A program made the translations under genes and the position numbers. Shown here piece after piece: positions 13,407 through 16,629 of a stretch of 16,629 nt of DNA. The notes under the pieces were generated by a model that was given only the letters and a program-made list of their open reading frames with translations, searched no databases and had not been told where the DNA came from. Each line of letters opens with the position of its first letter. Positions within the stretch are counted from its first letter, which is position 1. This DNA comes from Candidatus Liptonbacteria bacterium RIFOXYD1_FULL_36_11 (GTDB lineage Bacteria > Patescibacteriota > Minisyncoccia > UBA6257 > XYB1-36-10), in the NCBI GenBank assembly GCA_001821375.1, contig MHLG01000003.1, forward strand, positions 1 through 16,629, given 5' to 3'.

Positions 13407-15062
13407 ATGGCAAAAGAAATTTATTTTGGAGACCGCGCCAGGCGCAATCTCTTAAAAGGAGTTAACGCTTTAGCCGAAACAGTGAAAAGCACTCTTGGAC
13501 CTCGCGGTAAAGCGGTTATTTTGGATAAAGGCTATGGCTCTCCTTTAGTTACTCACGACGGAGTAACTATCGCAAAAGAGATTGATCTTGAAGGTAAGGT
13601 AGCCAATATCGGCGCTTCTTTAGTAAAAGAAGTAGCCTCAAAAACAAATGATGTCGCCGGTGACGGCACTACCACCGCTACTGTCTTGGCGCAAGTTTTA
13701 ATTAATGAAGGAATGAAAAAACTTTCCAGTGGTGTTGATTCGGTAAAAATGCATCAAGGTATTGAGAAAGCAAAAGAGATAGCGCTTAAAAAATTAAAGG
13801 AGCTTTCTAAAGAAATCAAAAACAGAGAGGAGATCGCGCAAGTTGCCACCATTTCTGCGCGAGATGAGGAAATTGGCAACCTTATCGCTGAAGTTATTGA
13901 AGAAGTTGGTAAAGACGGCGTAGTTACCGTAGAAGAATCACAAACTTTTGGTTTATCCAAAGAAATGGTTAAAGGACTTCAATTTGACCGCGGCTATGTC
14001 TCTCCTTATATGGTTACCAATCAGGAAAAAATGGAATCTGTATTAGAGGATCCTTATATCTTAGTTACCGACCAGAAAATTTCTTCTATCAGCGACCTTT
14101 TGCCTCTTTTGGAAAAAATAGTTAAAAGCGGAAAAAAAGACTTAGTTATTATTGCTGACGAAGTTGAAGGGGAAGCTCTCGCTACTTTAGTTATCAATAA
14201 AATTCGCGGCATCTTTAACGTTTTGGCTGTAAAAGCTCCCGGCTATGGAGACCGTAAAAAAGAAATGTTGCAAGACATAGCTATCGTTACCGGCGCCGAA
14301 CTTATTTCTGAAGATTTAGGTAAAAAACTTGAAAATACCGACATTACCAGTTTAGGCCAAGCTCGCCGGGTTTCATCTAATAAAGATAACACCACTATTG
14401 TTGATGGTAAGGGAGATAAAGATTCCATAGAAAAAAGAGTTGCCCAGATTAGGGTGCAGATAAGCGAAACCGACTCCAGTTTTGACCGTGAAAAATTAAA
14501 CGAAAGGCTTGGTAAACTTTCCGGCGGTGTAGCTGTTATTCGTGTTGGCGCGGCTACCGAAGTTGAGCAGAAAGAAAAACAACATCGCATTGAAGACGCT
14601 GTTTCTGCCACTAAAGCGGCTATTGAAGAAGGAATTGTTCCCGGAGGGGGGGTTGCTCTCGTTAGAGCCGCTAAAGAAGTTGTTAAATTCTTTTTAGAAA
14701 AACACGAAGAACTTTCTGAAGCCGAAAGAGCCGGCGCAAAGATAATGGTTAACTGCCTTTATGCTCCTTTAAAACAAATTGCCGATAACGCCGGTTTTGA
14801 CGGTTCTGCCGTCTTAGCTCGCGTTTCCGAAAAAGAAGACGACTTTGGCTTTAATGCTGTTTCTGGAAAATATGAAAATATGTTCCAGTCCGGAATTGTT
14901 GATCCGACAAAAGTTACCCGTTCCGCTCTGGAAAATGCTGTTTCTGTGTCAGCTATGATTCTTATTACCGGCGCCGTAGTTTTTGAAGCTCCGAAAAAAG
15001 AAGCAGAACATAAACACGAAGGCGGCGGAATGCCAGAAATGTCCGGAATGGAAGATTACTAA
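13407..15062 (+). CDS. groEL: Chaperonin GroEL
   Basis: 60-kDa chaperonin that folds proteins inside a double-ring cavity in an ATP-dependent cycle with GroES. Full length at 551 aa. Key features: LGPRGKAVIL (30-39), the ATP-binding GDGTTTATVLAQ with Asp86, and RIEDAVSAT with Asp397, the residue matching E. coli Asp398 that drives hydrolysis, followed by EEGIVPGGGVAL. The C-terminus carries a short Gly/Met-rich tail (GGGMPEMSGMEDY) with a His/Lys/Glu segment just before it, so the usual flexible GGM tail is present in modified form. No obvious Shine-Dalgarno precedes the ATG. A strong terminator at 15083-15122 ends the operon. Confidence 0.98.
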   Translation: MAKEIYFGDRARRNLLKGVNALAETVKSTLGPRGKAVILDKGYGSPLVTHDGVTIAKEIDLEGKVANIGASLVKEVASKTNDVAGDGTTTATVLAQVLINEGMKKLSSGVDSVKMHQGIEKAKEIALKKLKELSKEIKNREEIAQVATISARDEEIGNLIAEVIEEVGKDGVVTVEESQTFGLSKEMVKGLQFDRGYVSPYMVTNQEKMESVLEDPYILVTDQKISSISDLLPLLEKIVKSGKKDLVIIADEVEGEALATLVINKIRGIFNVLAVKAPGYGDRKKEMLQDIAIVTGAELISEDLGKKLENTDITSLGQARRVSSNKDNTTIVDGKGDKDSIEKRVAQIRVQISETDSSFDREKLNERLGKLSGGVAVIRVGAATEVEQKEKQHRIEDAVSATKAAIEEGIVPGGGVALVRAAKEVVKFFLEKHEELSEAERAGAKIMVNCLYAPLKQIADNAGFDGSAVLARVSEKEDDFGFNAVSGKYENMFQSGIVDPTKVTRSALENAVSVSAMILITGAVVFEAPKKEAEHKHEGGGMPEMSGMEDY

Positions 15063-15082
15063 TTCTTTTAAGAAAAAATTCT

Positions 15083-15122
15083 TAAAATCAAAACCTCCTT
15101 TAAAAAGGAGGTTTTGATTTTA
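15083..15122 (+). terminator. groESL terminator
   Basis: Eighteen perfect base pairs (15083-15100 with 15105-15122) around the loop TAAA, with a GC core CCTCC/GGAGG and a T-rich right flank. A separate 9-bp hairpin (15066-15074 with 15079-15087) overlaps its left foot by five bases, so the two cannot be fully formed together. Confidence 0.9.
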
Positions 15123-15137
15123 TTTTAATAAGTTATA

Positions 15138-15345
15138 AAAAAAATAAAGGGGAGAAGAGACACCGGGCTGTATTGAAGAATTAGCTCTCGGCCGAGAGAG
15201 CGCAACTCTTTCTATGTCTCTTTTCCCCTCGGATCCCTTATTGGGAGAGGGAACGGGAAGATGCTTATAGGTGGGGAAAAGGAGAAGAAGATAAACGTAA
15301 AAGGCGTTGTCTTCTTAGAGCTTCTTCCCGCTCCCTGCTATTTTT
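15138..15345. ncRNA. Unidentified structured RNA candidate, about 200 nt
   Basis: Unlike the AT-rich surroundings, this gap is G-rich and dense with helices. Stem A pairs 15149-15161 with 15216-15228 (13 bp, one G-U on the + strand) and encloses the palindrome at 15185-15198. Stem B pairs 15248-15261 with 15323-15336 (14 positions, one mismatch on the +) and encloses a hairpin near 15285-15317. An alternative helix, 15220-15228 with 15273-15281, is a perfect 9 bp and excludes stem A. Strand is unclear. For +: TTATAA at 15133-15138, TTTTT at 15341-15345, and wobbles rather than mismatches in two of three helices. For minus: TTGATT (15368-15373), 16 bp, TATACT (15346-15351), and a run of eight T abutting stem A. 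I do not recognise RNase P, tmRNA or SRP motifs. Confidence 0.5.
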
Positions 15346-15373
15346 AGTATAAATTCTTTTTTAAAAAAATCAA
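15346..15373 (-). promoter_or_regulatory. Possible minus-strand promoter for the structured RNA
   Basis: On the minus strand TTGATT (15368-15373), 16-bp spacer, TATACT (15346-15351), overlapping the tgt stop codon. A transcript would start near 15339 and run through the structured region to the T tract at 15137-15144. Confidence 0.35.
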
Positions 15374-16566
15374 ATTATCTTCCTTATATATTCTTTTAAA
15401 AACTCTTTTTTAAATTCTTTAAATTTTCCTTCCAATATTGATTTTCTTATTTTATCCATTAAATTTTGAAACCAGAAAATATTATGCACGGTTAAAAGTT
15501 TTGCTACTTCCGTTTTTCTGGGATTTTCCGATTTTATCATTTCTCTTAATTCTAAAACTGAAAAATCAAGGCAAGTTTGGCATAAACACTTTTTTTCAAT
15601 TCTTTCTCCTTTTTTGAATTTCATACTTCCTCTTGTTAAATCAATTCTCCTATTTTTGGTATAAACCGATCCGTGCCTCGCTTCCCTTGTTGGAATTACA
15701 CAGTCAAAAGTATCCATTCCTCTTTCTATTCCACAAAACAAATCTTCCGGCTTGCCGATACCAAGCATATGTCTTGGAAGTTCCGGTTTTTCTTCAAGAA
15801 ACGGCTGTATCCAGTCTAAAACTTGAATCATATCACTGCGGTCTTTTCCAAGCGGTCCGCCAACGGCTATTCCTTGAAAATCTAAACTGTTGATAAACCT
15901 TGCCGATTCTTCTCGCAAGTCTTTAAAAAATCCTCCTTGAATTATTCCATAAAGTGCTTGTCCGCTTTTTTTTATTTTCAGGCATTTTTTTGCCCATCGG
16001 TTTGTTCTTTCTAAAGATTTTTTTGTATACTCATATTCGTGAAAAGGGGAGGTGCATTCATCAAAAGCTAAAATAATATCTGCTCCAAGTTTTTCTTGAA
16101 TTTTTATTGACTCCTCCGGTCCTAAAAATTTTTTCTTTCCGCTTTCATCTTTAAAGAAAACCCCTTTTTCTGTTATTTGCGCCAGATTTTCTTCTTTTAC
16201 TGTTTTTACTTTAGATTTCCCCGGAAAAAATCCAATTTTTCCTATCCCGTGCTCGCGTGAGAATCCGTAACTGAAAACCTGAAATCCTCCGCTATCCGTC
16301 ATTATCAACCCTTTAAAATTCATATATTTATGCAACCCGCCGGACTTTTCCATCTCTTTTATTTTATTTGTGCGCACTCCTAAATGGTAAGTATTAGCCA
16401 CCAGCGCTTTTACTTCTTTTAAAGATTTTTTATCCAAAGTTCTTATCTCTGCGTCCGTTCCCGCGAAAACATAAAGCGGTGTCTCAAATTCTCCGTATTC
16501 CGTTTTTATTATTCCTACTCTTGCGCCGCAGAATTTACTTCTTTTTTCTTCTTTAAACTCAAACAT
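15370..16566 (-). CDS. tgt: tRNA-guanine transglycosylase
   Basis: Exchanges guanine-34 of GUN-anticodon tRNAs for a queuosine precursor (preQ1 in most bacteria). TIM-barrel motifs are intact: DSGGFQVFS (91-99, Asp91), AFDECTSPF (167-175), ALYGIIQGG (204-212), GGPLGK (236-241), and TFDCVIPTREARHG (286-299) with nucleophile Asp288. Zinc ligands are Cys327, Cys329, Cys332 and His361. At 398 aa it is about 20-25 residues longer than E. coli Tgt; the excess is mostly after DSGGFQVFS, at about 101-128. The gene is on the minus strand, convergent with groEL. A TATATT (16577-16582, minus strand) lies 10 nt before the ATG, with no Shine-Dalgarno. No other queuosine gene is in the window, so the cell may salvage the base. 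Confidence 0.96.
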   Translation of the reverse strand: MFEFKEEKRSKFCGARVGIIKTEYGEFETPLYVFAGTDAEIRTLDKKSLKEVKALVANTYHLGVRTNKIKEMEKSGGLHKYMNFKGLIMTDSGGFQVFSYGFSREHGIGKIGFFPGKSKVKTVKEENLAQITEKGVFFKDESGKKKFLGPEESIKIQEKLGADIILAFDECTSPFHEYEYTKKSLERTNRWAKKCLKIKKSGQALYGIIQGGFFKDLREESARFINSLDFQGIAVGGPLGKDRSDMIQVLDWIQPFLEEKPELPRHMLGIGKPEDLFCGIERGMDTFDCVIPTREARHGSVYTKNRRIDLTRGSMKFKKGERIEKKCLCQTCLDFSVLELREMIKSENPRKTEVAKLLTVHNIFWFQNLMDKIRKSILEGKFKEFKKEFLKEYIRKII

Positions 16567-16629
16567 TATTTTTTAAAATATAGGCCAAATATAACACCTT
16601 TCTTTTTAAATAAAAACATTCAACAAAAA
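16567..16629. other. tgt upstream region at the window edge
   Basis: 63 bp, very AT-rich. On the minus strand it holds two TATATT boxes (16577-16582 and 16588-16593), either of which could serve tgt. No ORF or hairpin of note. Confidence 0.4.

Noticed and set aside
14243..14611. 122-codon minus-strand frame inside groEL
   Set aside because: Antisense to a highly conserved gene; Ser/Leu-rich shadow composition.
1..16629. CRISPR array, tRNA, rRNA, transposase or phage gene
   Set aside because: No regularly spaced repeats, cloverleaf, rRNA motif or integrase/transposase motif seen on either strand.

Overview
The window is AT-rich bacterial DNA, densely packed with mostly single-copy housekeeping genes on the + strand. 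Lineage is inferred, not proven. Very short intergenic spaces, several probable leaderless starts, a groES-groEL pair whose GroEL ends in a Gly/Met-rich tail, divergent enzymes and perfect intergenic palindromes all fit a Patescibacteria (Candidate Phyla Radiation, Parcubacteria-like) genome. No rRNA, tRNA, CRISPR array, transposase or phage gene is visible.

Layout. 1-375: no clear gene; a possible 3' end of an upstream frame, hairpins and a terminator. 376-2209: an unrecognised 339-aa protein, a 38-bp perfect palindrome, then a PIG-L/BshB1-type deacetylase. 2325-3031: a small membrane-anchored protein and a DUF167 (YggU) protein. 3124-4797: a CPA2 cation:proton antiporter with a C-terminal TrkA-N domain. 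4860-5030, minus strand: a 56-aa helical protein with its own promoter and ribosome binding site. 5152-5916: a Cas4/RecB-like PD-(D/E)XK nuclease with four cysteines. 5955-11089: glycerate 2-kinase, phosphoenolpyruvate synthase and a divergent enolase. 11197-13038: a 9-codon ORF behind a perfect Shine-Dalgarno, RmuC and a nucleotidyltransferase. 13090-15062: groES and groEL. 15063-15369: a strong terminator and about 200 nt of highly structured, unidentified RNA-like sequence. 15370-16566, minus strand: tRNA-guanine transglycosylase.

How the genes work together. The three central enzymes meet at 2-phosphoglycerate and PEP: glycerate kinase makes 2-phosphoglycerate, enolase interconverts it with PEP, and PpsA links PEP to pyruvate. 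Each has its own start region, so they form a neighbourhood rather than one tight operon. RmuC and the Cas4-like nuclease are DNA-processing proteins. GroESL is a normal chaperonin operon from a good sigma70-type promoter, without a CIRCE operator.

The most interesting items are the structured RNA candidate after groEL, repeated leaderless starts (a -10 box 6-7 nt before the start codon), two small genes below usual annotation cut-offs, the palindromic elements and the altered N-terminal half of the enolase.
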